From assembly GCF_034928825.1 (NCBI RefSeq), contig NZ_JAYFUL010000011.1, positions 87,041 through 151,040 on the forward strand: a stretch of 64,000 nucleotides of DNA. The letters run 5' to 3'. The position numbers and the translations under genes were made by a program. Below, piece after piece: positions 33,550 through 43,213 of this stretch. Every line of letters starts with the position of its first letter. Within the stretch, counting starts at the first letter, position 1. Under the pieces are notes generated by a model. The model made no database searches and was not told the DNA's origin. It saw nothing but the letters and a program-made list of their open reading frames with translations. This DNA is from Arcicella aquatica. GTDB lineage: Bacteria; Bacteroidota; Bacteroidia; Cytophagales; Spirosomataceae.

Positions 33550-35904
33550 ATGAATAATCCAAATTTTGAAGAACATATTGATATAAATCTTCAAGCTGAT
33601 GCTGCACATTCCACAGCCCAAAATACATTTCTGATTTCCTTGTATGGACTGGTTCAGGGAGTTGGTTTTCGCCCTTTTGTTTACCAAATGGCTAATCAAT
33701 TTGGCATTAAGGGACAAATAAATAATAGCTCGCAAGGGGTGAAAATATGGTTTAATGGCAGTAAAGAAACGGCTAAAAGTTTTTATGAACGAATATTATC
33801 GGATGCCCCAAAGTTATCAAAAATAATAGATTCTAATATTCAAATAATTGATTATCAAAATTTTAATTGTTTTGAAATTATAGAAAGCTATTCAACTGAA
33901 AAGATTTCTTTGTTGCTGACTCCCGATTTTGCGATGTGCCATGAGTGTCTTACAGAATTGCATGACCCACAAAACAGACGATTTCATTACCCTTTTATTA
34001 CTTGTACACATTGTGGACCTAGATATTCAATCATTACTAAATTACCTTATGATCGCCTACATACAACCATGCAAGGATTTGTTATGTGCGAAGCCTGCGA
34101 GAGAGAATATAGCAGCCCAACCGACAGCAGATTTTACGCGCAAACCATTGCTTGTCCTACATGTGGGCCTCAGTTAAAATGGCATATAATAGCAGATGGA
34201 AATGTTGTAAAAAGCACAGAATTAAATGATTATCGTTGGATATTGAGTCGAATAAATCGCATGTTAGTATCAGGAAGAATATTGGCTGTGAAAGGAATTG
34301 GTGGGTATTTATTAATTTGTGACGCCACTAATGAAACAACAATCCAGATACTTCGAGCAAGAAAACATCGCCCCACAAAACCTTTTGCCGTGTTGTATCC
34401 CAATCTCAGAATGCTCCAAGAAGATACATTTGTGAGTGATTTTGAAGCGAGAGAATTACAAAGCGAAGTTGCCCCAATTGTACTATTAAAAAAGAGGAAA
34501 AAGGAATTTGAGCAAGTTGCAAAAACCATTAATACGAATTTGACCCATCTTGGGGTAATGTTGCCATATTCGCCATTACTTGAAATTATTGCAAGTAATT
34601 TTGGTAAGCCATTAGTGGCAACCAGTGGAAATATAAGCGGAAATCCAATTGTTTTTGAAGACGATAAAGCGTTGGTTGATTTAGCTCAAATAGCAGATTT
34701 TATTGTTACGAATGATAGAAAAATTGTTGTACCACAAGATGATTCGGTAGTTAGATTTACCAAGAAATACGGTCAAAAAATTATGATCCGTAGAAGTAGA
34801 GGAGAATTATTAAATCTGAATACAGAAAAAAAAAGTGAAAAAATATTTATAAGTTTTGGAGCATCTTTAAAAAGTACATTTACTGTGCTAATAGGTGAAA
34901 ATCTGTATGTTAGTCAGTATTTAGGCGATTTAGAAAGTTATGAAACTCAAGAGAATTTTGAGAAAAATCTGAATCATTTTATTGACATATTTAATTTTTC
35001 ATTAGAAAACATAATGATATTTTGTGATTCGCACGAGGGTTATTTTTCAACGCAATTGGCGAATATATTGGTTAAAAAAAATAAAATTCCTTTACAAAAA
35101 ATTCAGCACCACGAAGCTCATTTCACTGCGGTTTTGGCTGAAAATGGTTTAATAGAAAATAAAGAAAGAGTGTTAGGTGTAATTTGGGACGGAACGGGTT
35201 ATGGAACCGATGGGAATATGTGGGGGGGGGAATTTTTTATCAATCATCAACGATTTCATTTTGAATACTTTGATGCCATTTTGGGCGATAAAATGCCCCG
35301 AGAACCACGGATTTCAGCTCTTTCTTTAACGTATTATTTAGCAGGATTTGAAGAAATTACAAAATCAAAATTTACAGCACAAGAATGGAATATTTATCAG
35401 AAAATTCTTGCTAATAATTCCCTAAAAACGAGTAGTGTAGGAAGAATTTTTGATGGCGTTGCTTCATTGTTGGGTTTATCCGAAACACAAACTTTTGATG
35501 GAGAAGCAGCTATGCAGTTGGAAGAATTAGCAGAAAATTATTTTCAAGAATATGGGTACGATTTCCCAGAAAGCTATCTATCCGAATCTTTTAACGATGT
35601 ACCCACAAGACTGATAATTAGGGGTATTTTAATTGATATTCAAATAGAAAAAAGTAAAGAATTTATAGCGGCAAAATTTCATTATTCCTTGATTAAAAGT
35701 ATAGAAATTATTGCCCAAAAAATGAATACTAAACAAATAGCATTCAGTGGTGGTGTGTTTCAAAATGCTGTTTTAGTCGATTTAATAATCCATCATTTAG
35801 CTGAAAAATTTGAATTGTTTTTCCATAAAAGACTTTCACCAAATGATGAAAATATCTCTTATGGCCAAATGGTTTTAGGAATGAATAAGTATAAAAATTT
35901 ATAA
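33550..35904 (+). CDS. hypF: Carbamoyltransferase HypF
   Basis: This 784-residue protein has the full HypF layout. The acylphosphatase domain reads YGLVQGVGFRPFVYQMA, and two zinc-finger blocks follow (CHECLTELHDPQNRRFHYP with CTHCGPRYS, and CEACEREYSSPTDSRF with CPTCGPQL). A YrdC-like domain has VKGIGGYLLICDATNE, and a Kae1-like C-terminal half has KIQHHEAHFTAVLAENG. It makes the carbamoyl-AMP used for the cyanide ligands of the NiFe site with HypE. Length is normal. Confidence 0.95.
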   Translation: MNNPNFEEHIDINLQADAAHSTAQNTFLISLYGLVQGVGFRPFVYQMANQFGIKGQINNSSQGVKIWFNGSKETAKSFYERILSDAPKLSKIIDSNIQIIDYQNFNCFEIIESYSTEKISLLLTPDFAMCHECLTELHDPQNRRFHYPFITCTHCGPRYSIITKLPYDRLHTTMQGFVMCEACEREYSSPTDSRFYAQTIACPTCGPQLKWHIIADGNVVKSTELNDYRWILSRINRMLVSGRILAVKGIGGYLLICDATNETTIQILRARKHRPTKPFAVLYPNLRMLQEDTFVSDFEARELQSEVAPIVLLKKRKKEFEQVAKTINTNLTHLGVMLPYSPLLEIIASNFGKPLVATSGNISGNPIVFEDDKALVDLAQIADFIVTNDRKIVVPQDDSVVRFTKKYGQKIMIRRSRGELLNLNTEKKSEKIFISFGASLKSTFTVLIGENLYVSQYLGDLESYETQENFEKNLNHFIDIFNFSLENIMIFCDSHEGYFSTQLANILVKKNKIPLQKIQHHEAHFTAVLAENGLIENKERVLGVIWDGTGYGTDGNMWGGEFFINHQRFHFEYFDAILGDKMPREPRISALSLTYYLAGFEEITKSKFTAQEWNIYQKILANNSLKTSSVGRIFDGVASLLGLSETQTFDGEAAMQLEELAENYFQEYGYDFPESYLSESFNDVPTRLIIRGILIDIQIEKSKEFIAAKFHYSLIKSIEIIAQKMNTKQIAFSGGVFQNAVLVDLIIHHLAEKFELFFHKRLSPNDENISYGQMVLGMNKYKNL

Positions 35905-35917
35905 CTTAACTAAAAAT

Positions 35918-36196
35918 ATGTGTCTCGCAATCCCAGGAAAAATACAGTCTATTGAGTATCAATATGATGGATTAGTTAGAATGGCAAAAATTCTATTCGG
36001 TGGAATTATCAAGGAAGCCAGTCTCGACATGGTTCCACAGGCTGTTGTAGGCGACTATGTGTTGGTTCATGTGGGCGTTGCGCTGACAGTTGTGGATGAA
36101 GAAGAAGCCCAAAAAACATTTAATTATCTCAGTGAAATCGGAGAATTAGATGAGTTAATTGAATCTTGTCAAATTGATTCCCCATCCCATAATTAA
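35918..36196 (+). CDS. hypC: Hydrogenase assembly chaperone HypC
   Basis: This 92-residue protein begins MCLAIPGKIQSIEY, the diagnostic HypC start whose Cys2 binds the iron-cyanide unit. It also has YVLVHVGVALTVVDEEEA. HypC shuttles the Fe(CN)2CO group between HypD and the large subunit. It lies 13 bases after hypF and two bases before hypD, and the ATG at 35918 is unambiguous. Confidence 0.95.
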   Translation: MCLAIPGKIQSIEYQYDGLVRMAKILFGGIIKEASLDMVPQAVVGDYVLVHVGVALTVVDEEEAQKTFNYLSEIGELDELIESCQIDSPSHN

Positions 36197-36198
36197 TC

Positions 36199-37293
36199 AT
36201 GAAATTTCTCTCGGAATACAGAAACCCAGAACTTGTTGAACAGTATTTGGATGAAATAAAAAGTACAGTAACCCGCACTTGGACAATCATGGAGGTGTGT
36301 GGTGGGCAAACGCATAGTTTGGTTAAAAATGGATTGTTAAACTTGCTTCCCAAAGAAGTCCAAATGGTTCATGGACCGGGTTGCCCAGTCTGTGTAACGC
36401 CGTTAAATCTGATTGATAAAGCAGTTTATTTAGCTGAAGAAAAAGGTGTGATCTTATGCTCATTTGGAGACATGATTCGAGTACCAGGTTCAAAACGTAG
36501 TTTACTCGAAGCCAAAGCTCGTGGAGCCGATGTCAGGATTTTATATTCTCCCCTCGAAGCCGTTAAATTAGCACAACAAAACCCTGATCGAGAGGTAGTT
36601 TTTTTTGCCGTAGGTTTTGAAACAACAGCCCCTGCTAATGCTTTATCAGTATTATTTGCAAAAAAATTAGGCTTAAAAAACTATTCCATTTTAGCATCTC
36701 ACGTGCTAGTACCGCCTGCCATTGAAGCTGTGATGGATGATGAAACCGCACATATACAAGCATTTTTGGCGGCAGGACACGTTTGTGCCATTATGGGAAT
36801 TGGGCAATATTATGATTTGGTTGCGAAATACGATATACCCATGGTAGTAACAGGCTTTGAACCAGTCGATTTATTGCAAGGTATCTTGATGACTGTAAGG
36901 CAGTTAGAGCACGGTCAGGCGAATTTAGAAAATCAATACAGCAGAATCGTAAAGCCCGAAGGGAATTTAGAAGCCATCAAAACAATTGAACAAGTTTTTG
37001 AAGTAACAGACCGTGAATGGCGCGGACTTGGCACAATTCCGAAGAGTGGTTGGGAGGTGAAAGAAGAATTATCGGAATTTGATGCAAATAAAAAATTCTT
37101 GGTAAATATCACCAAAGCTCTTGAATGTGCTGACTGCATAGCAGGATTAGTTTTAAAGGGCATCAAAAAGCCTTTTGAATGTAGCCAGTTTGGCAAGAAT
37201 TGTACGCCAGAAAAACCTCTTGGAGCTCCCATGGTGTCTTCTGAGGGTGCTTGTGCTGCCTATTTCCATTATTCAAACGTTGAAATATTATGA
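36199..37293 (+). CDS. hypD: Hydrogenase iron-cyanide assembly protein HypD
   Basis: This 364-residue protein has the Cys-rich motifs MEVCGGQTHSLVKNG and HGPGCPVCVTP, and the C-terminal cluster site CADCIAG, FGKNCTPEKPLGAPMVSSEG and CAAYFHY. It binds an iron-sulfur cluster and the iron of the active site. It overlaps hypE by four bases (ATGA, 37290-37293). Complete and of normal length. Confidence 0.95.
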   Translation: MKFLSEYRNPELVEQYLDEIKSTVTRTWTIMEVCGGQTHSLVKNGLLNLLPKEVQMVHGPGCPVCVTPLNLIDKAVYLAEEKGVILCSFGDMIRVPGSKRSLLEAKARGADVRILYSPLEAVKLAQQNPDREVVFFAVGFETTAPANALSVLFAKKLGLKNYSILASHVLVPPAIEAVMDDETAHIQAFLAAGHVCAIMGIGQYYDLVAKYDIPMVVTGFEPVDLLQGILMTVRQLEHGQANLENQYSRIVKPEGNLEAIKTIEQVFEVTDREWRGLGTIPKSGWEVKEELSEFDANKKFLVNITKALECADCIAGLVLKGIKKPFECSQFGKNCTPEKPLGAPMVSSEGACAAYFHYSNVEIL

Positions 37294-38345
37294 CCCGAAA
37301 TACTATATTGAATTTATCCTGTCCGATGCCAACGCTCGATTTTGATGTAATAACGCTTGGACATGGAAGTGGTGGCGTACTGACCAATAGGCTTTTGGAA
37401 TCGGGCGTATTTAGTTTACTTAAAAATCCACTTTTAGATACACATCACGATGGGGCAGTTTTTGAATTATCTGGAAATTTAGCCTTTTCAACGGATAGTT
37501 ATGTCATTTCGCCAGTCTTTTTCCCGGGCGGTAATATTGGTGAATTGGCGGTGAATGGAACAGTGAATGACCTTGCTATGTGCGGGGCAATTCCTAGGTA
37601 TTTATCGCTCAGTTTTATCATTGAAGAAGGACTGCCCATCTCTGAGTTTTGGGAGATTTTAGTTTCTATTAAAAATAGTGCTGAATGTGCTGATGTTCAA
37701 ATAGTTACTGGCGACACGAAAGTGGTTGAAAAGGGGAAAGGGGATAAGATATTTATCAATACCTCGGGTATTGGGCAGGTTCATCCAAAAGCTCATATTT
37801 CTTCCAAAAATATTAAAGTAGGTGATAAAATTATTGTTTCAGGAAACGTAGCCACACATGGGATTGCCATTATGTCAGTTCGGGAGGGCTTAGATTTTGA
37901 AACAACGATTATCAGCGATACTACCAATCTCAATCATACCGTAAAAGCCCTTTTAGATGACTTTGGAGCTGATATTCATCTTTTAAGAGACCCAACCCGA
38001 GGTGGTGTTGCAACTGTTTTAAACGAAATTGCTAAAGATTGTGGTTTCGGAATCAATATCTCACAAAATCAAATTCCCGTGTTGGAACAAGTTTTTGGAG
38101 CTTGTGAAATTTTGGGACTCGACCCGCTTTATGTAGCCAATGAAGGAATTTTTATGGCCATTGTTGCGGCAGAAATTGCGGATAATTTTGTGAAAAAACT
38201 GTCTGAATTTGACAATGGAACAGATGCTGCCATTATTGGTGAAGTAGTTTTGGAACACCCAAAACAAGTAATTTTGACCAGTAAAATTGGTGGTAAAAGA
38301 GTTGTAAATATGTTAGTTGGTGAGCAATTACCCAGAATTTGTTAA
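37290..38345 (+). CDS. hypE: Cyanide-forming protein HypE
   Basis: This 351-residue protein has VITLGHGSGGVLTNRLLES, NGTVNDLAMCGAIPRYLSLS and DPTRGGVATVLNE. It ends with the C-terminal PRIC whose last Cys is the carrier of the carbamoyl/thiocyanate group. It acts with HypF to make the cyanide ligands. The ATG at 37290 overlaps the hypD stop; a later Met in SCPMPTLDFD is an alternative start. Confidence 0.95.
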   Translation: MTRNTILNLSCPMPTLDFDVITLGHGSGGVLTNRLLESGVFSLLKNPLLDTHHDGAVFELSGNLAFSTDSYVISPVFFPGGNIGELAVNGTVNDLAMCGAIPRYLSLSFIIEEGLPISEFWEILVSIKNSAECADVQIVTGDTKVVEKGKGDKIFINTSGIGQVHPKAHISSKNIKVGDKIIVSGNVATHGIAIMSVREGLDFETTIISDTTNLNHTVKALLDDFGADIHLLRDPTRGGVATVLNEIAKDCGFGINISQNQIPVLEQVFGACEILGLDPLYVANEGIFMAIVAAEIADNFVKKLSEFDNGTDAAIIGEVVLEHPKQVILTSKIGGKRVVNMLVGEQLPRIC

Positions 38346-38349
38346 AATT

Positions 38350-39486
38350 ATGATTGTTTCATTATCCAATTCCCAACCAACTGATTCATTTGGTATTTCA
38401 TCAACTGAATTGCCACAAATGGTTGAACAAACTTTTATCTTTCGAGGTGATGAAGGAAATCCACTACTTGCCCCAAGAGGAGTTTGGTCAGTTGGTGATA
38501 AATTAATTGTGGCAGACACTGGACAAAATCGTGTTTTTATTTGGCAGAAAATTCCAAAAAATGAATATGAAAAACCCGATTTGGTTTTAGGGCAACTTGA
38601 AACGTACGAGACAGGGCGAAACTCAGGGCATCGAGTCAGTGCCAGTACCTTGCAATATCCTTCTGGCATTTGGTCGGATGGGCAAAAACTCATTATTGCA
38701 GACTCTTGGAATCATCGAGTTTTGATATGGAATACTTTTCCAACCACTCATGGGCAAAAAGCAGATTTGGTGTTGGGACAGCCAGATTTTGAATCGAATC
38801 TACCCAATATTAAAGGTATCGGCTCAAGTCCAACTTCGCAAAGTTTAAATTGGTGTTATGGCGTATTTTCAGATGGAGAAAAGTTATGGATTTGTGATAC
38901 AGGAAACCGGCGAATTTTATATTACGAAAAAATACCAACTCAATCCTTTCAAAAAGCTGATGCTGTAATCGGGAAACCAAGTTTTGAAGAAAGAGATTAC
39001 GAAAACCATGAACCTATTTGGCCTTACTCTGTAAGAGTTGCACCCAATGGACAAATGGCAGTTACTGACACCCAATACTACCGAACTTTGGTTTGGAATG
39101 ATTGGCAAAATGCATTTTCAGAACCAGCAGACATCATTATCGGACAACCAGATTTTGATTCAAATGGACAAAATTTGTATAGCTTATTTCCCAAGCAAAA
39201 CAGTCTTAATTGGGTGTATGATAGCTTTTTTTATAAAAATGGGATTTTTATAGCCGATACTGGTAATAGTAGATTACTCTGGTTTGAAACAATTCCGACT
39301 AAAAATGCTACGATGGCAGACAATCTTATTGGTCACGAAAATTTTAATATTGGTAGTGAAAATGCCAATACCCGCTACGGAACAGATAAACAATTATATT
39401 GGCCATTTTCGATATGTATCGTTCAAAATCAATTATTTGTGGCAGATACGGGCAATCATCGAATCATTATTTTCCAAATCTCATAA
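38350..39486 (+). CDS. NHL-repeat protein of the hydrogenase operon
   Basis: This 378-residue protein, from the ATG at 38350, is a beta-propeller of repeats such as GDKLIVADTGQNRVFIW, DGQKLIIADSWNHRVLIW, DGEKLWICDTGNRRILYY and NQLFVADTGNHRIIIF. A TTG 33 bases earlier would overlap hypE and is unlikely. There is no signal peptide. NHL proteins recur near group 2a hydrogenases, by my recollection. It may bind a protein partner or the electron acceptor. Confidence 0.88.
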   Translation: MIVSLSNSQPTDSFGISSTELPQMVEQTFIFRGDEGNPLLAPRGVWSVGDKLIVADTGQNRVFIWQKIPKNEYEKPDLVLGQLETYETGRNSGHRVSASTLQYPSGIWSDGQKLIIADSWNHRVLIWNTFPTTHGQKADLVLGQPDFESNLPNIKGIGSSPTSQSLNWCYGVFSDGEKLWICDTGNRRILYYEKIPTQSFQKADAVIGKPSFEERDYENHEPIWPYSVRVAPNGQMAVTDTQYYRTLVWNDWQNAFSEPADIIIGQPDFDSNGQNLYSLFPKQNSLNWVYDSFFYKNGIFIADTGNSRLLWFETIPTKNATMADNLIGHENFNIGSENANTRYGTDKQLYWPFSICIVQNQLFVADTGNHRIIIFQIS

Positions 39487-39487
39487 A

Positions 39488-40102
39488 ATGGATATTACAC
39501 CACTTCTTGCTTCCAGTATTATTGGGTTTTCTCATGCTTTTGAAGCCGACCATTTAGTGGCAGTTAGCAACATCGTTACTCGAAGAAATAATGTCTTGCT
39601 GGCTTTGAAAGATGGTATTTTTTGGGGGCTTGGACACACATCTACTATTTTATTAGTTGGTAGTATATTTATCTTGGGTAAATTTGCTTTCAACGAAAAT
39701 TGCTTTCGTTATTTTGAAGCTTTTGTTGGATTCATGTTAATTGCTTTAGGATTATATCGTTTGCTAAAAATATCACAAAATGCAAAACGATACCATCATC
39801 ATTCACCTCAAACCCACGACCATAAACTAGCTTATGGTGTAGGGTTAATACATGGTCTGGCTGGAAGTGGAGCCTTAATTTTAACGATTTTAACCACCAT
39901 TCAAGGGTCTTTAAATGGTATTTTATATTTGATAATTTTTGGTTTGGGCTCTGTCATAGGTATGATGTTAGCAGCAGCTTTTTTTAGCGTGCCTTTCTCA
40001 CAAAAATTAATGAATAATTCAATTATACGGCTCTTACTAACTATCTTTTCATCGGTATTGTGTATTGGTTTGGGATGTTTTGTAGTCTATAAAAACTTAT
40101 AA
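39488..40102 (+). CDS. Nickel/cobalt permease-like membrane protein (HupE/UreH/NicO type)
   Basis: This 204-residue membrane protein begins MDITPLLASSIIGFSHAFEADHLVAVSN, containing the H-x4-DH-type metal-permease motif HAFEADH. It has about five or six transmembrane helices (for example FVGFMLIALGLYRLL, GVGLIHGLAGSGALILTIL and LTIFSSVLCIGLGCFVVYK) and a His cluster (YHHHSPQTHDH). The likely job is nickel uptake for the hydrogenase. The ATG at 39488 lies one base after the NHL gene stop; a longer frame upstream only overlaps that gene. The metal is inferred from context. Confidence 0.85.
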   Translation: MDITPLLASSIIGFSHAFEADHLVAVSNIVTRRNNVLLALKDGIFWGLGHTSTILLVGSIFILGKFAFNENCFRYFEAFVGFMLIALGLYRLLKISQNAKRYHHHSPQTHDHKLAYGVGLIHGLAGSGALILTILTTIQGSLNGILYLIIFGLGSVIGMMLAAAFFSVPFSQKLMNNSIIRLLLTIFSSVLCIGLGCFVVYKNL

Positions 40103-40103
40103 A

Positions 40104-40328
40104 ATGGAATATAATGAATCAGACTTTGTAGAATATGCTTTGAAAGAGACAAAAATTGCCATTCTTTCAAGAAACGCCCAATATTTTCAATTGGAAAACG
40201 GTTTTCAAATTGAAGTTGAAGGGCGAGATTTATACCGTCTTTCGCATGAAGGTTGGGTGATTTCACCCTTTAATGAAATTGGCAGTCTTTGCGAATTTCT
40301 CAGAAAAAGTATAGAAAAGCACCCGTAA
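40104..40328 (+). CDS. Small hypothetical protein (74 aa)
   Basis: This 74-residue acidic protein (NESDFVEYALKETKIAIL, then GWVISPFNEIGSLCEFLRK) has no recognisable domain. It begins one base after the permease stop and its stop abuts the next start, so it is part of the operon. Function unknown. Confidence 0.7.
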   Translation: MEYNESDFVEYALKETKIAILSRNAQYFQLENGFQIEVEGRDLYRLSHEGWVISPFNEIGSLCEFLRKSIEKHP

Positions 40329-40889
40329 ATGAATAAAAATATGGAAACAAGAGAATTGTGGATTGTAGCTCTCTCAGAAAGTATCTCGAAACCAGGACAT
40401 TATGCACTTATTTTGGAAGACACGCAAAGCAAAAGGCGTATCCCGCTTATCATCGGTGTCGGCGAAGCTCAAGCTATTGCCATAGCAATGGAAAAGATGC
40501 AACCTAGCCGCCCCCAGACCCACGATTTATTTCAAAATACCCTTCTAAAACTCAACGCATCTCTTTCCCATATTGTCATCAATCGTTTAGAAAAAGAAGT
40601 CTTTTATGCTAATATTATCGTCATTTCACCAAGCGAAACGTTCGAAATTGATGCCCGCCCCTCAGATGCAATTGCGCTTGCGGTGAGATTTGGTTGTGCC
40701 ATTTATGCAACATCAGAGGTTATTGAAAATTCTGCGTATGATTTTGATGAAAAAACACGAGATAAAAGAGGGTCTTATGCCGAATATACAATGGCGGAAT
40801 TAGAAGAATTGCTGGCAAAAATAATTAAAAAAGAGGATTATGAAAGTGCAGCAAGAGTGCGTGATGCCATTGAAAGGAGAAAGAAATAA
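40329..40889 (+). CDS. Bifunctional-nuclease-family protein with UVR motif
   Basis: This 186-residue protein has a BFN (DUF151) domain: PLIIGVGEAQAIAIAMEK and EIDARPSDAIALAVRFGC. A C-terminal UVR-like helix (LAKIIKKEDYESAARVRDAI) follows. Such proteins are common single-copy genes in Bacteroidota. It lies last in the hydrogenase run, directly after the small hypothetical gene, but is probably a housekeeping gene that shares the transcript. Nuclease activity is a family name, not shown here. Confidence 0.88.
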   Translation: MNKNMETRELWIVALSESISKPGHYALILEDTQSKRRIPLIIGVGEAQAIAIAMEKMQPSRPQTHDLFQNTLLKLNASLSHIVINRLEKEVFYANIIVISPSETFEIDARPSDAIALAVRFGCAIYATSEVIENSAYDFDEKTRDKRGSYAEYTMAELEELLAKIIKKEDYESAARVRDAIERRKK

Positions 40890-40959
40890 ATGGTCCATAT
40901 TTTATCATACAGCTCATTAAGTGGTTATTTAATGTTCGTTGAAATTTATTGTTATGCAG

Positions 40960-41520
40960 CTATTTTTTGAGTTTGATGACTGTTTTTTGTCTTCGATTGT
41001 TAATCCTGACAACATTGGCTGTATATATACCAAAGAATAGCCAAATTAACTCAGTCTTTTGACTTCTTGCCTTTATTTCACGAAGTAAATAGTGTTTCTT
41101 TCTGTACCAAAACTTCCTGCATCGGCGATTCGAATTACTAGGAATACGAAGATAAACTTCATAGCAAGTAGTATCCATCAAAAGCACATTTTATCAGGAA
41201 TTTCAGCTTCCCAGTTATTAATCATTACACTTTGGAATAGATTCAAATCTAAATAGATTCCCAAGTAAGACCTTATTCTAGCAACAAAAGCATTATCCTT
41301 AATTCTTTCATTATCAGAAAGTAAAACCCCACAGAACAACGGTCCGCCGTCGCGGCTGCATTGCCCAATTGGTGTGAAAACTCTCAAGTAATTTCTCATC
41401 GCTTAGTCCTGTATAATGCTTTAAGAATATCAAAGTAAAAAGACCCCTACAAGGCAACCATGAAGGTGCTTCAACAACTGTAGTTTTTTTTGGTAAAATC
41501 TTTTCAAGACAAGCTAATCA
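40960..41520 (-). pseudogene. IS5/IS1182-like transposase remnant
   Basis: On the minus strand I read LEKILPKKTTVVEAPSWLPC and FLKHYTGLSDEKLLESFHTNW. After a frame change comes RNYLRVFTPIGQCSRD, then DTTCYEVYLRIPSNSN and FWYRKKHYLLREIKAR. This matches a DDE transposase of the IS5/IS1182 sort, broken by at least two frameshifts and missing its C-terminus. It is dead. Confidence 0.72.
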
Positions 41521-42033
41521 TCTAGGCGTATCCATTGAAGTGGACATAATAAAGCAAAGATTACCTACAAATAATGGCTGTTTCACAGCAATAAAATTTG
41601 CCGAAACTAATCTCGGAATTTACGCTAAATTGAGTTCAGACCATCGGATTGATTTGTGCAGATACCAAGTAATGAGGACGAATCAATTTGATAGACTAGG
41701 GTGGAGAATCAAAAGGGAAATGCGGATTTAACAGATGCGGTAGAAATTGTCTTTATCAATAAAAGAGCGGGTTTAATCATGGACAGAAAAGCCTTTCAAC
41801 GTCCTTTCAAGGATAGCGTTGAGTTAATTAATGCGGTACAAAAAATTTATTTAGCAACAGAAATCACGATTACATAAATACACTATTTAAGAAGATTTGC
41901 TCAAATTAAGGTAAAATTAAAATTCTCATAATCAGTGAACTACGTAATTTTTACTCAAAATTATATAATACTTAGTAGCATGAAACTCGTCAACTTTACA
42001 TCGTGAAAATAATTTCACACAAAAAATCATAAC
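41521..42033. other. Degraded stretch without a supported gene
   Basis: About 510 bases. It contains short open stretches on the plus strand, for example LPTNNGCFTAIKFAETNLGI (41540-41731) and a frame with DAVEIVFINKRAGLIMDRKA (about 41730-41876). They do not join into one protein and I do not recognise them; they look like remnants of a decayed gene. Confidence 0.55.
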
Positions 42034-42521
42034 AATGAAAACTAACGAGGAATTACAGAAAGATGTTCAAAATGCTATCAAATGGGAGCCTTTATTACAC
42101 GCCGCTGAAATTGGCGTTTCAGTGAAAGATGGAGTGGTTACTTTATCTGGAACGCTAAAAAAACAGAGGTAGAAGATGCAGCAAAGAAAGTGAAAGGCGA
42201 TAAAGCGGTGGTCAAGGACATATAAATAAAGTTCGCAAGCACATGGAAAAAACAAACTCTGAAATTGCAAACAAAGTTGTAAATGCCTTACAATTAGATT
42301 GGTTAGTTCCAAAAGAAAAAGTGAAGGTTGAAGGTGGCTGGGTTACTCTGGAAGGAGAATTGCCTTGGAATTATCAAAAAGATTCACCTAAAAAAACTGT
42401 AAGAAATTTGGAAGGTGTGAAGGGCGTAATGAACTATATCAACATCAAAAAATACAATACGGATGATGTTGAAAAATTGAACTACCAACAATTCAAAATT
42501 AAGCATTTTAGAAACCATTGA
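42034..42521 (+). pseudogene. BON-domain (OsmY-like) protein, frameshifted
   Basis: The ATG at 42034 starts a BON-domain frame (LQKDVQNAIKWEPLLHAAE, then VSVKDGVVTLSGTL) that stops at 42166-42168. A one-base shift at the A-run near 42160 restores EVEDAAKKVKGDKAVV. Another break near 42225 leads to a second BON repeat (IANKVVNALQLDWLVPKEKV, VTLEGELPWNYQ) ending at 42521. A working protein would have two or three BON repeats and act in the envelope under osmotic stress. Two breaks make it a pseudogene unless sequence errors are involved. Confidence 0.8.
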
Positions 42522-42575
42522 GGAATTTGATTATGCTTTAAGATTTAAAAATAACAAAACTAACTAATAAGAAAG

Positions 42576-43007
42576 ATGAAAAACAAAAATTTTAATTTCT
42601 CATTTAAGTATTTTTTGATGATAATGATAGCAATTTCAATCAGCTCTTGTAGTAAAAAAATTGCTTTTTTAAATTCCTCCGTAGTGCCAGCGGCACGTGG
42701 AGATGTGCAGGTTCATAAGGACAAAAATATGAATTATGTTATCAATGTTCATATTTCAGAATTGGCAGAAGTGAGTAGGTTGAGTCCTCCGAGACAATTC
42801 TACATAATTTGGATGGTCACAGATCAGGATATTACAAAAAACATTGGAAAATTAAATAGTAAAATGGGGGGAATATCGCAACAATTAAATGCTTCATTCG
42901 AGACGGTTTCTGCCTTCAAACCAAACAAAATTTTTATAACCGCAGAAGACGATGCAAGCGTTCAATTTCCGAATTCACAAATTATACTCTCGACCGACAG
43001 CTTTTAA
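42576..43007 (+). CDS. Hypothetical lipoprotein
   Basis: This 143-residue protein has a hydrophobic signal ending in a lipobox-like SISSCSKK, so it is probably anchored to a membrane. The mature part has VNVHISELAEVSRLSPPRQF and IIWMVTDQDITKNIG. No family is recognised. It follows the broken BON gene by 54 bases and lies before small membrane and YtxH proteins, a grouping often seen with envelope-stress genes. Confidence 0.72.
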   Translation: MKNKNFNFSFKYFLMIMIAISISSCSKKIAFLNSSVVPAARGDVQVHKDKNMNYVINVHISELAEVSRLSPPRQFYIIWMVTDQDITKNIGKLNSKMGGISQQLNASFETVSAFKPNKIFITAEDDASVQFPNSQIILSTDSF

Positions 43008-43035
43008 AATCCATCATCAAATACAGAAATTTGAT

Positions 43036-43203
43036 GTGTTGGATAATTTGCACTTTGTCATTGCTGGAATTATCGTAATTGTTTGGGCAATAGGTTTTAT
43101 TGGTATGGATATAAATTACAGTATTCACATTTTACTTATAATTGCTGCAAATTTGATTATGTTAGGGTTCATTCAACATCAAAAATTTAAGAAAACAATT
43201 TAA
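43036..43203 (+). CDS. Small membrane protein (DUF5670/lmo0937-like)
   Basis: Two close hydrophobic helices, HFVIAGIIVIVWAIGFIG and SIHILLIIAANLIMLGFI, in about 56 residues resemble the small lmo0937/DUF5670 proteins. The start is uncertain: a GTG (43036) or TTG (43039) fits the family, and an ATG at 42952 in the same frame would overlap the lipoprotein gene. Function unknown; common near YtxH and BON genes. Confidence 0.6.
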   Translation: MLDNLHFVIAGIIVIVWAIGFIGMDINYSIHILLIIAANLIMLGFIQHQKFKKTI

Positions 43204-43213
43204 CAAATAGATT

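Noticed and set aside
38317..38349. TTG start for the NHL protein
   Set aside because: It would overlap hypE by 29 bases; the ATG at 38350 lies just after the hypE stop.
39284..39487. Upstream extension of the nickel-permease ORF
   Set aside because: It overlaps the NHL gene in another frame; the permease motif begins right after the ATG at 39488.
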